52,729 nucleotides of DNA from Armatimonadota bacterium. GTDB lineage: Bacteria; Armatimonadota; Fimbriimonadia; Fimbriimonadales; GBS-DC. A program made the translations under genes and the position numbers. A model generated the notes under the pieces. The model was not told where the DNA came from. It saw only the letters and a program-made list of their open reading frames with translations, and searched no databases. Of this stretch, positions 8,774 to 16,825 are shown one piece after another (the stretch's first letter is position 1; each line of letters opens with the position of its first letter). The stretch is taken from positions 1 to 52,729 of the forward strand of contig JABWCR010000027.1 in NCBI GenBank assembly GCA_013359125.1. The letters run 5' to 3'.

Positions 8774-9459
8774 TTGACTTTCTTTCCTACGCGCGAGGTG
8801 GCCAGTTCTCCCGATGGCTGGCCAGTAATCTTCAGCGTGCCTTCCGATTTGACTATCCAACCCGATTCGGCATCCAAGTGAACGACTTGCTTGGCTTCTA
8901 AGGTCATACCCTGCTCTTGGCCCTTCATGGTGCAGTCGACTTTGATAGTTCTCTTGCCGTCTACGCTATCGTATCCAAGAAACTTGCCCTTAACGCTCAT
9001 TCCAGCGCCGGGTGTGACAGTCCACTCTTTACCTGCTCGCTGTCCATCGGTTGGCAACATCGTGCTGAGAAATGGATCGCCTGACTTTTGAAGCGATTCC
9101 TGAAAGTTTGCATAGGATCCGGTCTCGTTCGGACCAGACTTTGGAATGCGGTAGGTAACGGGCTCGTCGTTGTCGACTGGGATGGGCGTTCCGTTAGCAG
9201 ACTGCGTCATCTTGACGCTCGATTCGATGATCGTTGCTTTGCCTTCATTGTCGATTCCCGCAACTTTGCATCGAGTTACTGCAAGGCCTTCAAAGCTCAC
9301 GCCCGCTATCGGGCCCTTGACCGAAGCCGTGTACTCCCACACCTCTCCGTCCACAATTTTTCTAGGGATCTCGATTACGGGGAACATGGAGTTGTAACCG
9401 AACCAGCCTCCAGCGCCCAATACGGCCAAAGCCAAAAGGATCGCGGCAATCGCTTTCAT
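8770..9459 (-). CDS. Membrane-anchored or exported protein, first of a tandem paralogue pair
   Basis: A 229-aa protein of unknown function, paralogous to the next gene. Residues 3-23 form a hydrophobic signal peptide or anchor (AIAAILLALAVLGAGGWFGY), with no lipobox. The shared IPRKIVDGEVWEY motif follows, and the C-terminal part has HLDAESGWIVKSEGTLKI. AGGAGG five bases before the ATG at 9459 fixes the start; the GTG one codon earlier is too close to it. A TATAAT box at 9480-9485 on this strand, within the end of the rhomboid gene, probably drives the pair. Confidence 0.75.
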   Translation of the reverse strand: MKAIAAILLALAVLGAGGWFGYNSMFPVIEIPRKIVDGEVWEYTASVKGPIAGVSFEGLAVTRCKVAGIDNEGKATIIESSVKMTQSANGTPIPVDNDEPVTYRIPKSGPNETGSYANFQESLQKSGDPFLSTMLPTDGQRAGKEWTVTPGAGMSVKGKFLGYDSVDGKRTIKVDCTMKGQEQGMTLEAKQVVHLDAESGWIVKSEGTLKITGQPSGELATSRVGKKVK

Positions 9460-9479
9460 CACGACCTCCTGTTTCGAGC

Positions 9480-9485
9480 ATTATA
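9480..9485 (-). promoter_or_regulatory. TATAAT -10 element for the tandem paralogue pair
   Basis: A perfect TATAAT on the minus strand that overlaps the TAA stop of the rhomboid gene. Transcription would start near 9473, giving a leader of about 14 bases that contains AGGAGG. Confidence 0.55.
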
Positions 9486-10593
9486 CCGATACGGGCAGGC
9501 GCTTCCGCCATGTTAGCCACAGCGCCGCGCCTACGATAACGCCGCCAATGTGCGCCAATGCCGATACAGACGAAAAGCCGCCGACCTGCATCCACGCTAA
9601 CAGTCCCTGCAATCCCAGCCACAATGCCATCGCGCCCCAAGCGGGCATGGTGAAGTAGCGGAAGTAGAGGAAGTACCGGTACATCAGCCCAATTCGCGCG
9701 TTCGGAAACGATAGCGCATAGAACGCCATCACGCCCGATATGCCGCCGCTGGCGCCGACGCACGGAATGTTGCTGCGAGGTTCGGCAACCATGTGCAGCA
9801 AATCGCCGCCAACTGCCGCCAACGCGACCAGCCCTAGGAATTTTGTCGGACCGATCCGATCCTCCACGTTATCGCCGAACAGCCATAGAAAGTAGAGATT
9901 GCCCAAGAGATGAAGGATGCCCCCATGTAGAAAGAAACTGGAAACAAAGGTCAATCCGCCATCGCGAAAGGCCTGAGCCGGGATCAGCCCGAAACGCTCG
10001 ATCATTCCGTTCAGATCGGTCAGAGCTAACAGGCTCAGGGCTGTCATTCCAATCAACAGCGAGTACGTAATATAAGGTCTTGTCTCAACTTCGGGAGCGG
10101 CGTGCTCCACCGGGAGGCCAAAAAACGCTGCGGCGGTCTTCCAATGTTCGTCGGGCAGATCGTCGTCCTTGTCCATCCTGCGGGCTTGTTCGGCAAGTTG
10201 ATTCACCTTGAACATGGCCAGCGCTTCTTTGGCTTCTGGCGGCAATTCGTCGTCTGGCGCAGCGACCGGCGGCGGGGTTGGAGCCGACTCTAACTGTCCA
10301 GCCTCGAACCAGACACATTGGCAAGCGCTGCAGACCGAAGCGGCGTTGTCAGGTTGGGCGGTATCGATGGGGCCGCGCTTCATAGCCCGCCGACAGTGCG
10401 GACAGGCGCCGCCCGAGCCGTAGCCGCCGAACTGCGAATTGCGCCAGACGGTCGTTACGAACTCGGGCGCGGCCGCTTTGCGAAGAATGGCCATCGAAAC
10501 CAGAATGCCCTTGCACTGGCCGCAAGCATGGTACTGGCCGAATGCGTTGGCCATGCGGACAAGGCTCAATCCACAGTTGGGGCAGCGGCTCAT
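9481..10593 (-). CDS. Rhomboid-family intramembrane serine protease with N-terminal zinc ribbons
   Basis: A 370-aa membrane protease. Residues 1-100 carry two zinc-ribbon-like motifs: Cys4/Cys7 with Cys24/Cys27, and Cys64/Cys67 with Cys88/Cys91, the second like a zf-TFIIB ribbon. A charged linker of about 70 residues leads to the rhomboid core, with at least six hydrophobic segments from residue 174 on. Family landmarks are HGGILHLLGN (His223, His228, Asn232), the nucleophile Ser282 in GASGG, and the catalytic His348 in ALAHIGG, so it should be active. Rhomboids cleave transmembrane segments of other proteins within the membrane; the ribbons may bind a cytoplasmic partner. The substrate is unknown. 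Confidence 0.88.
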   Translation of the reverse strand: MSRCPNCGLSLVRMANAFGQYHACGQCKGILVSMAILRKAAAPEFVTTVWRNSQFGGYGSGGACPHCRRAMKRGPIDTAQPDNAASVCSACQCVWFEAGQLESAPTPPPVAAPDDELPPEAKEALAMFKVNQLAEQARRMDKDDDLPDEHWKTAAAFFGLPVEHAAPEVETRPYITYSLLIGMTALSLLALTDLNGMIERFGLIPAQAFRDGGLTFVSSFFLHGGILHLLGNLYFLWLFGDNVEDRIGPTKFLGLVALAAVGGDLLHMVAEPRSNIPCVGASGGISGVMAFYALSFPNARIGLMYRYFLYFRYFTMPAWGAMALWLGLQGLLAWMQVGGFSSVSALAHIGGVIVGAALWLTWRKRLPVSV

Positions 10594-10633
10594 TTCGAGT
10601 ACCGATTCGTACCTGATTTTGTGCTACATATTA

Positions 10634-11650
10634 TCAAAAAGCCGCTTTTTGAGCCAAGACGCCGGCTGCCAGCGCAAAGTCAAAAAAGAGCCGGTCTTGA
10701 TCAACGGTACGGCCCATGGAGGCGAGGTTCGGTAACGATTTTCTAAGCAATTGCAGGGCTGGCTCGATCTCGACTTCGGCGATTTCATGCCGATCAAACT
10801 CAGCCAACATGGCCGCCTTGCCCTCAGGCGCGGCAATAGCGCACTGGACGAAGACCGCTTGCTGAAGGATCGTGCGCGAATGGTGGCTGACGCCTTGATG
10901 TCTTGGGCGCTGGTCGGCTTCGCTCGCTCGAATGCAGGCGATCGGGCGACCTCCCAAAGCATGAGCCGCATGAAGCGCCTCGACCTGGGAGAGACCTGAA
11001 AAGCCCCACTTGTGCCCCGTGCCTGCGCTGCCCGGCCCAGGCGAAACAATGACGACCTCCGCTCCGAGAAGATGCTTGGCTATCAGAAGCGCAGAGTGAA
11101 GGGAAGCCGCTTCATAGTCGCCACCGAACGCTTGGCCAGAGGTAACCGTGCCACAAACCCATCCCAACGATCGCAGTTGGGGCATTAAGCGGCTTATACA
11201 GGCGGGCAAGGCGGCCGAATCGTTGATTACCCAAGCCGTTCGTTTAGACAGGGCGCCCGCCGCGACCGCCGCCGCTTGGCTGTGCAGTTCGCATGCCACA
11301 ACCGGAACGCCCTCTATATTCGCATCTTCTGGAAGTTCCAATTCGCCCGCCCGAAAGGCCTTTTGAAAGGGCGAGTAACGCATTTTGACCAGCGCTTCTT
11401 CGTGCGGCATGGAATCGCCTTGAGACGAGGCGCCCGACCGCCAGACCACAAAATCGTAGCCGCCCGTGCCCAAATCGAGCTCGACCGCCGTTGTGTTCAA
11501 TACAACCTCTTCGCCGCTCTCAACGCGGCCCATCAGATCGATGTAGTTAATGACCTGACGCCCAAGGCCGTCTGCCAGGACTTCGATCTCTTGGGCGCCT
11601 GGACGTTCAGACAGAACCTGGCGGACAATCCCCCGTGCGAATCGGATCAC
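10634..11650 (-). CDS. DUF3866 family protein
   Basis: A 338-aa cytoplasmic protein matching DUF3866 over its whole length. It opens with a small beta-rich region (VLADGLGRQVINYIDLMG, LNTTAVELDLGTGGYDF), followed by an alternating helix/strand region with glycine-rich turns (VSPGPGSAGTGHKWGFSG). The biochemical role is unknown. The start is GTG at 11650, whose GTGA overlaps the TGA stop of rluB, so the two genes are probably translated together. That coupling is the only hint to its role. It is followed by 40 bases and then the rhomboid gene. Confidence 0.8.
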   Translation of the reverse strand: MIRFARGIVRQVLSERPGAQEIEVLADGLGRQVINYIDLMGRVESGEEVVLNTTAVELDLGTGGYDFVVWRSGASSQGDSMPHEEALVKMRYSPFQKAFRAGELELPEDANIEGVPVVACELHSQAAAVAAGALSKRTAWVINDSAALPACISRLMPQLRSLGWVCGTVTSGQAFGGDYEAASLHSALLIAKHLLGAEVVIVSPGPGSAGTGHKWGFSGLSQVEALHAAHALGGRPIACIRASEADQRPRHQGVSHHSRTILQQAVFVQCAIAAPEGKAAMLAEFDRHEIAEVEIEPALQLLRKSLPNLASMGRTVDQDRLFFDFALAAGVLAQKAAF

Positions 11651-12369
11651 AGCCCGACCTCTTGCCTCAGCGCTCTCAGTTCGCTTGGCAAGAGCGCTCG
11701 ACTCTCGCCGATAGCCAGACGCGCCAATCGCAGAGGGCCGATTCTCGTTCGATGCAGTTCGGCCACGTGGCAGCCGACAGCCTTGAACATGCGCCGTATC
11801 AGCCTCTTGCGGCCTTCCTTGACGGTAACTTCAACAACCGAACGGCCCTTTTCCGCTTCTATCATCTCGATCTTGCAAGGCTGAGTAACCCCGTCCTCTA
11901 ACTCCACGCCTTTGGTCAATCGCTTCAGGATCTCTGCATTCAGCCGCCCATTCACCACGGCTCGATAGGTCTTCTCGACGCCATAGGAAGGGTGCGTCAG
12001 GCGTAAGGCTAATTTGCCGTCATTGGTAAACAGCAGGAGGCCCGTCGTATCTTTATCCAAGCGCCCAACGGGAACCAGGCCGACTGGAACCAATTCGCCG
12101 ACCGTTTTCGATGCGTGGGGGTCCTTAACGGTGGTCACATAGCCCTTTGGTTTGTTAAGAATCACATAGGCAAACTTCGACTTTTCTCCTGCTGGGGCAC
12201 CCTCGACTTCAACCCGATCCTTGCCTTCGATAACCGATTGGCCGAGCGTTGCTGTAATGCCGTTGACTGTTACCCGGCCAGCCTTGATCAACTCTTCGCA
12301 GGCGCGTCTCGAACCATAGCCGCGGGCGGCCAAAAACTTCTGCAATCGAACCCCTTCCATCGGCTCCAT
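11647..12369 (-). CDS. rluB: Pseudouridine synthase, RluB/RsuA family
   Basis: A 240-aa rRNA modification enzyme. Residues 6-55 are an S4 RNA-binding domain (RLQKFLAARGYGSRRACEEL). The catalytic motif GRLDKDTTGLLLFTND gives Asp105 as the nucleophile; a KPKGYVTT loop lies before it. The family isomerises a uridine in the large or small subunit rRNA; RluB, RluE and RsuA are hard to tell apart from sequence, so the symbol is tentative. The ATG at 12369 is seven bases after a TATACC box and has no Shine-Dalgarno site, so the transcript is probably leaderless. An ATG at 12360 is an alternative. Divergent from the metalloprotease. Confidence 0.85.
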   Translation of the reverse strand: MEPMEGVRLQKFLAARGYGSRRACEELIKAGRVTVNGITATLGQSVIEGKDRVEVEGAPAGEKSKFAYVILNKPKGYVTTVKDPHASKTVGELVPVGLVPVGRLDKDTTGLLLFTNDGKLALRLTHPSYGVEKTYRAVVNGRLNAEILKRLTKGVELEDGVTQPCKIEMIEAEKGRSVVEVTVKEGRKRLIRRMFKAVGCHVAELHRTRIGPLRLARLAIGESRALLPSELRALRQEVGL

Positions 12370-12376
12370 TATGACG

Positions 12377-12384
12377 GGTATACT
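12377..12384. promoter_or_regulatory. Overlapping divergent -10 elements
   Basis: The palindromic GTATAC core gives a -10 on both strands: TATACT at 12379-12384 toward the metalloprotease, and TATACC at 12382-12377 toward rluB. The rluB transcript would be leaderless, while the metalloprotease transcript would start near 12391 and keep a GGGAGG ribosome-binding site. Only one polymerase could occupy the site at a time. Confidence 0.5.
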
Positions 12385-12412
12385 CGCCAATACGACGGGA
12401 GGAACCTCAAAA

Positions 12413-15400
12413 GTGAAGCGACATACAGTAGCAATCCTGGCGGTTTTCGTGCTTGCCCTCGCTTTTGCGCAAGACAAAGTCGTCATGAAGTTTACGGGTC
12501 AAAAGGACCAAGCGATGACCTATCGCGCCAACGTCGAAATATCGATGGAGGCCGCGGGCCAGAAAGTTACCATAGAGATAAATACCACCACTAAAGACAA
12601 GATAATCGACGTGGCCGAGAACGGCAACGTTACTCGCGAAGAGACCACCGAGACCTACGAGATGACGGTCAACGGCGAGAAGGCGCCCACGCCCGACGAG
12701 GCCCTTAAGACCAAATACACGACGGTCGTCAAGCCCAACGGCGAGTTGGTTTCGACCAAAGTCGAAGGCGCCGACGAGCCAGAAGATCAGGCCGAGCTTC
12801 GCAAACGATTCGGCCAAGCTCAGCGCATCGTCTTCTCCACAAATCCCGTGGGCGTTGGCGATAAGTGGTCCCATACCTTTGTTGAGGACAAGACGATCGG
12901 CACTTTGCCAGGTCGCGCGGACTACGAAGTCCTAGCGTTCGAGACGATCAAAGGCATCGAGTGCGTCAAGATTAAGCATTCCTATACCGAGACGGCGACC
13001 TCTACCAAGTTGACCGCCGAGGGCGAGCTTTACCTTGAGAAGGCTTCCGGCGATATGGTCAAGGCCGAGTACAAGGTGGACGGACTTCCTTTCGGGCCCG
13101 ACGAGATGGGGATTACCGCCTCTGGCAAGATCACCAGCGAGCGGCAGTCGGGCAGCCCTGTCGGCGCCACGACGGTAGCGGGCGAGCCGGAAAAGAAGAA
13201 GGAAAAGACCATCGAAGAGGTTACCAAGGACTTTACGAAGACCGACGGCCTCTTCACTATGTATCACAAGAAAGACGCCGGCAAGGACACGATCTATTGG
13301 GAGATCAAGGAAGAGCAGCTCGATCGCCTGCTGTTTATGCAAGCGACGGCGGCCACAGGCATTGGCGGCATCATGTCCGCGGCGGGCGACCCGATCATGG
13401 ATATGGTCTTCAAGTTTGTTCGGCGAGACGAGCAAGTGCTCTTGGTTGTTCCTAACATCAGCTTCAAGGCGGACGATGGCACCCCGATCGCTCGGGCGCT
13501 CCGACGCTCGATCGCAGACGCCTATTTAGAAGCCTTCAAAGTCGAGGCGAAGAGCGAAGAGCGCAAGAGCGTGCTGATCAATGTCAGCGACCTTTTCCGC
13601 GGCGACATCGCTCGGGTAACTCAAAAGGCGGGCATGTCGGGCGGGCAAGCAACGATCGACCGAGAGAAGACCGCCTACAGCGCGATCAAGATGTTCGAGG
13701 ACAACTTCTATATCCAGACCGCTTACAGCTTCAATCGAAGCCAGGGTGGCGGGGGCGGCATGGCGGCCATCCTTGGAATGATGGGCGGATCGCCGGCCTT
13801 GGCCGATCCCAGGAACTTCACATACACGGTCAACTACAATCTGATGGCGCTGCCTATGGACGGCTATCGTCCCAGAATGGCCGACCCGCGAGTGGGCTAC
13901 TTCACCACCGAGGTTACCAACTGGAACGAGATGAAAGAGGATATGACCGACCGGTACATCCTGCGCTGGCGATTGGAGAAGTCCGACCCGAGCGCAAACC
14001 TTTCGAAGCCCAAGAAGCCGATCGTCTTTTGGCTGGACAACGCGATCCCGGTCGAGTTCCGAGACGCCATTCGAAAGGGTCTGCTGGTGTGGAACAAAGC
14101 GTTTGAGAAAGTTGGTTTCCAAGACGCTGTCGTTGTCGAGCAAATGCCCGACGATGCGGATTGGGATCATGCCGACATGTCGCGCAACGTCATTCGATGG
14201 GTAACCTCGCCGGGATCGGCCTATGCGGTCGCTTGGTTCCGACCTAATCCGTTAACGGGCGAAATCCTGAACGCGGGCATCACCTTTGATGCGAATATGG
14301 CGCTCTCTGTGAAAATGGAGTTCGAGAGCGTCGTCGATCCCGTTGCGATCTTTGCCGAAAAGTCGGAGCACGACGCCAGCCACCTGATCTGCACGCTGGG
14401 GCAAGAGAAGCTTTACAATGCGGCTCTCGGCCTGATGTCGCTGGAGATGATCGCTGGGGAGAACGCGACCAAGATCACCAAGTCCAAGTTTATCGAGGAC
14501 TTTTTGATGGAGACCGCAGCGCACGAGATGGGGCATATCCTAGGACTGCGCCATAACTTCATCGCCAGTTCGATGCACAGCACAGACGACCTTGCAAACG
14601 GCGAGCTTCTAAAGGAGAAGGGCGTTACCGCCTCCGTGATGGAGTACGCGCCTTTTAACAACGTCGCCTTGCGCAGCCCCAACAGCCAATACTGGACGAC
14701 CACCGTCGGTCCCTACGACATCCATGCCATCGAATATGGCTACAAGCACGTCTCCGCGGCAGACGCAGCGGGCGAGAAGCCCGCTCTGAACATCGTAGCA
14801 GCCCGATACAATCAGCCCGGCCTTGCTTACCAAAGCGACGAGATCGCCGACCGCTGGGATCCGATGGTAACGCGGTTCGACCTGGGTCGCGACCCGATGG
14901 CCTACTGGATCATGCGCATGGAAGACTCGGGCAAACTGTTGCAGGAACTCCCGCGCCGATACCCCGAGCGCGGCGAGAGCTACTGGCAGTTCACTCGCCG
15001 CTTCAACATGGTGATGGGGATGCACGCACAGTCGGCCAGCCAGCTGACCCGGTTCATCGGCGGCGTCAACATCAGCGGCAACCACAAAGGCGATCCGGGC
15101 GAGAAGCCTGCGCTTCGACCGGTGCCCGTTGCCGCCCAGAAAAGAGCGCTGGCCATGATTCGGCAAAACGTTCTGGCCAAGGACGCCTATAGCTTCACTC
15201 GCGCCTACTATTCGATGCTGGCGCTGGATCCCTGGGCTGGCGGCAATCCGCCAAACCTGATGGACAGCATCGGTAACGTACAGTTGGGAGTCCTGAACCG
15301 ATTGATGAACCCAGGGATGCTGAATCGGTTGATCAACCAGGAGTTCCAAAGCCCTGGAGCGGCGCTGACGGTCAAAGAGCTCTTTGACGAGGTCTATGCG

Positions 15401-15736
15401 GCGGTCTGGGAGGAACTTCCTGCCGGCGCGACCGTAACGCCGTTGCGCCGCAACCTTCAGCGGACGCACTTGCAAGCGCTGATCGATATGGCGATTCAGC
15501 CCAATCATGCGGCGCCGGCGGACGCCAAGATGCTGGCGCGCAGTCAGTTGCGCCGGCTTAACGTCCAACTGAAGGGTGCGACGGGCAAGGCGCAGGATGC
15601 GGTGAGCCAGGTTCACTTTGCCGATCTGGCCGAACTGTCCACCAAGGCGCTGAACGCTCAGATCGTGATCGGTCAGCAGACGCCCGCGCCTAGAACGCCG
15701 AGCCTGTTGGAACTTCTGGGCATAGGCAAGCAGTAA
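12413..15736 (+). CDS. Secreted zinc metalloprotease, DUF4953/DUF5117-type
   Basis: A 1107-aa secreted protease. The start is GTG at 12413, behind GGGAGG, and opens the signal peptide VKRHTVAILAVFVLALAFAQ. Residues about 25-250 resemble the tandem exported paralogues at 8120-9459. From about residue 275 the DUF5117-like region starts (TDGLFTMYHKKDAGKDTIYW). The full metzincin signature HEMGHILGLRH spans residues 704-714 (His704, Glu705, His708, His714), with a plausible Met-turn SVMEY soon after. The C-terminal 300 residues are helical. It likely degrades proteins outside the cytoplasm. No dockerin-like tail is present. It lies alone, with hairpin repeats directly after it. Confidence 0.88.
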   Translation: MKRHTVAILAVFVLALAFAQDKVVMKFTGQKDQAMTYRANVEISMEAAGQKVTIEINTTTKDKIIDVAENGNVTREETTETYEMTVNGEKAPTPDEALKTKYTTVVKPNGELVSTKVEGADEPEDQAELRKRFGQAQRIVFSTNPVGVGDKWSHTFVEDKTIGTLPGRADYEVLAFETIKGIECVKIKHSYTETATSTKLTAEGELYLEKASGDMVKAEYKVDGLPFGPDEMGITASGKITSERQSGSPVGATTVAGEPEKKKEKTIEEVTKDFTKTDGLFTMYHKKDAGKDTIYWEIKEEQLDRLLFMQATAATGIGGIMSAAGDPIMDMVFKFVRRDEQVLLVVPNISFKADDGTPIARALRRSIADAYLEAFKVEAKSEERKSVLINVSDLFRGDIARVTQKAGMSGGQATIDREKTAYSAIKMFEDNFYIQTAYSFNRSQGGGGGMAAILGMMGGSPALADPRNFTYTVNYNLMALPMDGYRPRMADPRVGYFTTEVTNWNEMKEDMTDRYILRWRLEKSDPSANLSKPKKPIVFWLDNAIPVEFRDAIRKGLLVWNKAFEKVGFQDAVVVEQMPDDADWDHADMSRNVIRWVTSPGSAYAVAWFRPNPLTGEILNAGITFDANMALSVKMEFESVVDPVAIFAEKSEHDASHLICTLGQEKLYNAALGLMSLEMIAGENATKITKSKFIEDFLMETAAHEMGHILGLRHNFIASSMHSTDDLANGELLKEKGVTASVMEYAPFNNVALRSPNSQYWTTTVGPYDIHAIEYGYKHVSAADAAGEKPALNIVAARYNQPGLAYQSDEIADRWDPMVTRFDLGRDPMAYWIMRMEDSGKLLQELPRRYPERGESYWQFTRRFNMVMGMHAQSASQLTRFIGGVNISGNHKGDPGEKPALRPVPVAAQKRALAMIRQNVLAKDAYSFTRAYYSMLALDPWAGGNPPNLMDSIGNVQLGVLNRLMNPGMLNRLINQEFQSPGAALTVKELFDEVYAAVWEELPAGATVTPLRRNLQRTHLQALIDMAIQPNHAAPADAKMLARSQLRRLNVQLKGATGKAQDAVSQVHFADLAELSTKALNAQIVIGQQTPAPRTPSLLELLGIGKQ

Positions 15737-16313
15737 GTCGGCTCGCGGGACGCTCGCCCTCCCGGCCCGCCCCCCACACCCGCCGTTCGGAACGCCAGGC
15801 TTCCGCCTGGCCCGTCCGATCCGATGCCTTTCGCTCCCCTCCCTAAACTCGCCAGAGTTTGGGGAGGGGATACAGGGTAGGGGCACAATCGCCCGAGATA
15901 GACCGATGTTCGCCATTGAGACAGATTGGGCGCCTGCCAAACCGCCGGGCTCCCTCCCGGCCCGTTCTTTCGGCTCGCGGGGACGCTCGCCCTCCCGGCC
16001 CGCCCCCCACACCCGCCGTTCGGAACGCCAGGCTTCCGCCTGGCCCGTTTTTTCGGCTCGCGGGGATGCTCGCCCTCCCGTTCTTTCGGCTCGCGAGACG
16101 CTCGCCCTCCCGTTCTTTCGGCTCGCGGGGACGCTCGCCCTCCGGTCCGATCCCCACACCCGTCGTTCGGAACGCCAGGCTTTCGCCTGGCCTGCCGCCC
16201 GGAAGGGCGGCGCTCCGTCTTTCGGCTCGCGGGGACGCTCGCCCTCCCGGTCCGATCCGATGCCTTTCGCTCCCCTCCCTAAACTCGCCAGAGTTTGGGG
16301 AGGGGATACAGGG
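15737..16313. repeat. Cluster of intergenic hairpin repeats
   Basis: About 580 bases without a real gene, built from short repeats. A unit reading TCGGCTCGCGGGGACGCTCG, followed by CCCTCCCG, occurs six times with small changes (from about 15738, 15970, 16053, 16087, 16119 and 16223). A hairpin unit, GGAACGCCA then a GGCTTCCGCC core then TGG, occurs at 15789-15812, 16022-16045 and 16169-16192. A 64-bp block occurs twice, at 15814-15877 and 16250-16313; it holds the stem CCCTCCC-taaACTC/GAGTttGGGGAGGG. The repeats give long spurious open frames of Arg/Pro/Glu-rich protein on both strands. Confidence 0.85.
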
Positions 16314-16347
16314 GACGATCTTAGCATCGATACTGTTTAGTCTGACT

Positions 16348-16358
16348 GTTTAGAGAGC
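16348..16358 (+). repeat. Inverted 11-bp match to the CRISPR-like repeat core
   Basis: GTTTAGAGAGC here equals the core of the CRISPR-like repeat at 16451-16485 read from the other strand. It overlaps a 9-bp direct repeat ACTGTTTAG (16332-16340 and 16345-16353). The match does not extend to the repeat ends, so it may be a worn second copy or chance. Confidence 0.25.
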
Positions 16359-16413
16359 CGAACAGAGCACGTACGGCGGCATCGGGAAACGAACCCGGTT
16401 TGGCTTGCGAGAA

Positions 16414-16443
16414 GCCTCCACACCAAACGGCGGGTGTGGAGGC
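16414..16443. repeat. Perfect 11-bp inverted repeat (hairpin)
   Basis: GCCTCCACACC and GGTGTGGAGGC pair perfectly around an 8-base loop. There is no T-run on either side, so it is not a standard terminator. A close relative, with CCTCCGCACC and GGTGTGGAGG, lies at 45221-45246, which makes it part of a dispersed repeat family. Confidence 0.6.
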
Positions 16444-16450
16444 ATAAAAT

Positions 16451-16485
16451 GTTTCAATGCTCTCTAAACGAGCCTAGGTTGCAAC
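16451..16485 (-). CRISPR. Solitary CRISPR-like repeat remnant
   Basis: A 35-base sequence on the minus strand begins GTTGCAACC and ends GCATTGAAAC, the usual ends of type I/III CRISPR repeats, including the ATTGAAAC tag left on crRNAs by Cas6. Its middle can form a small stem, GCTC/GAGC. Only one copy is seen, with no regular spacers, so there is no working array. It lies 45 bases after the last gene of the Cas6/Csx15 cluster, on the same strand, which is where an array would be expected. Confidence 0.45.
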
Positions 16486-16529
16486 TTTTTGGCGACCTTC
16501 GAGCGAGCATGACCGTACTTGCTCGAACC

Positions 16530-16825
16530 TCATATCCAGTAGAGGCTGACGGGACGCGAGTCTGCCGCCGGCGCTTCTTCCTCTTCGGCCGCCTCTTTCC
16601 ATGCCTCAATGAAGGCTTTGGCCATTGCGGTGGGCGGCCGGTCCCAGTCGGCGTCTTTCAGCGCTTCAATCATCCGCTTGGAGATTTTAGGGTCGACCAG
16701 GTCGGGCAGGTTCTCCAGCGCTTTGAGTTTTCCAGCTGCGGCCTTGAGCGCCAGTTCGCACGGTCGTCGTATCCAAAGGCGCGGCGTTCTTGGCCGTCCG
16801 GGTCGACGACGATCAGCGAAGGCAT
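16530..16825 (-). pseudogene. Small CRISPR-cluster gene, frameshifted
   Basis: The ATG at 16825 lies inside the end of the cas6-like frame and reads MPSLIVVDPDGQERRAFGYDDR. Near 16762 the protein-like reading moves to another frame, CELALKAAAGKLKALENLPD and on to SLYWI with TGA at 16530. Together they make about 98 residues. A one-base loss near 16762 best explains the break; a sequencing error cannot be excluded. The C-terminal half is helical and acidic (EAWKEAAEEEEAP). I do not recognise the family. Overlap with the cas6-like gene suggests it was the last gene of the cluster. Confidence 0.5.

Noticed and set aside
15737-16313. CRISPR array in the repeat cluster
   Set aside because: The repeats are unevenly spaced, of several types and form long GC-rich hairpins; there are no unique spacers of constant length.
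14609-16327. Long minus-strand open frame of 572 codons
   Set aside because: It covers the end of the metalloprotease in the wrong strand and then the repeat cluster. Its protein is a repetitive Arg/Pro/Glu-rich text produced by the repeats, with no start signal.
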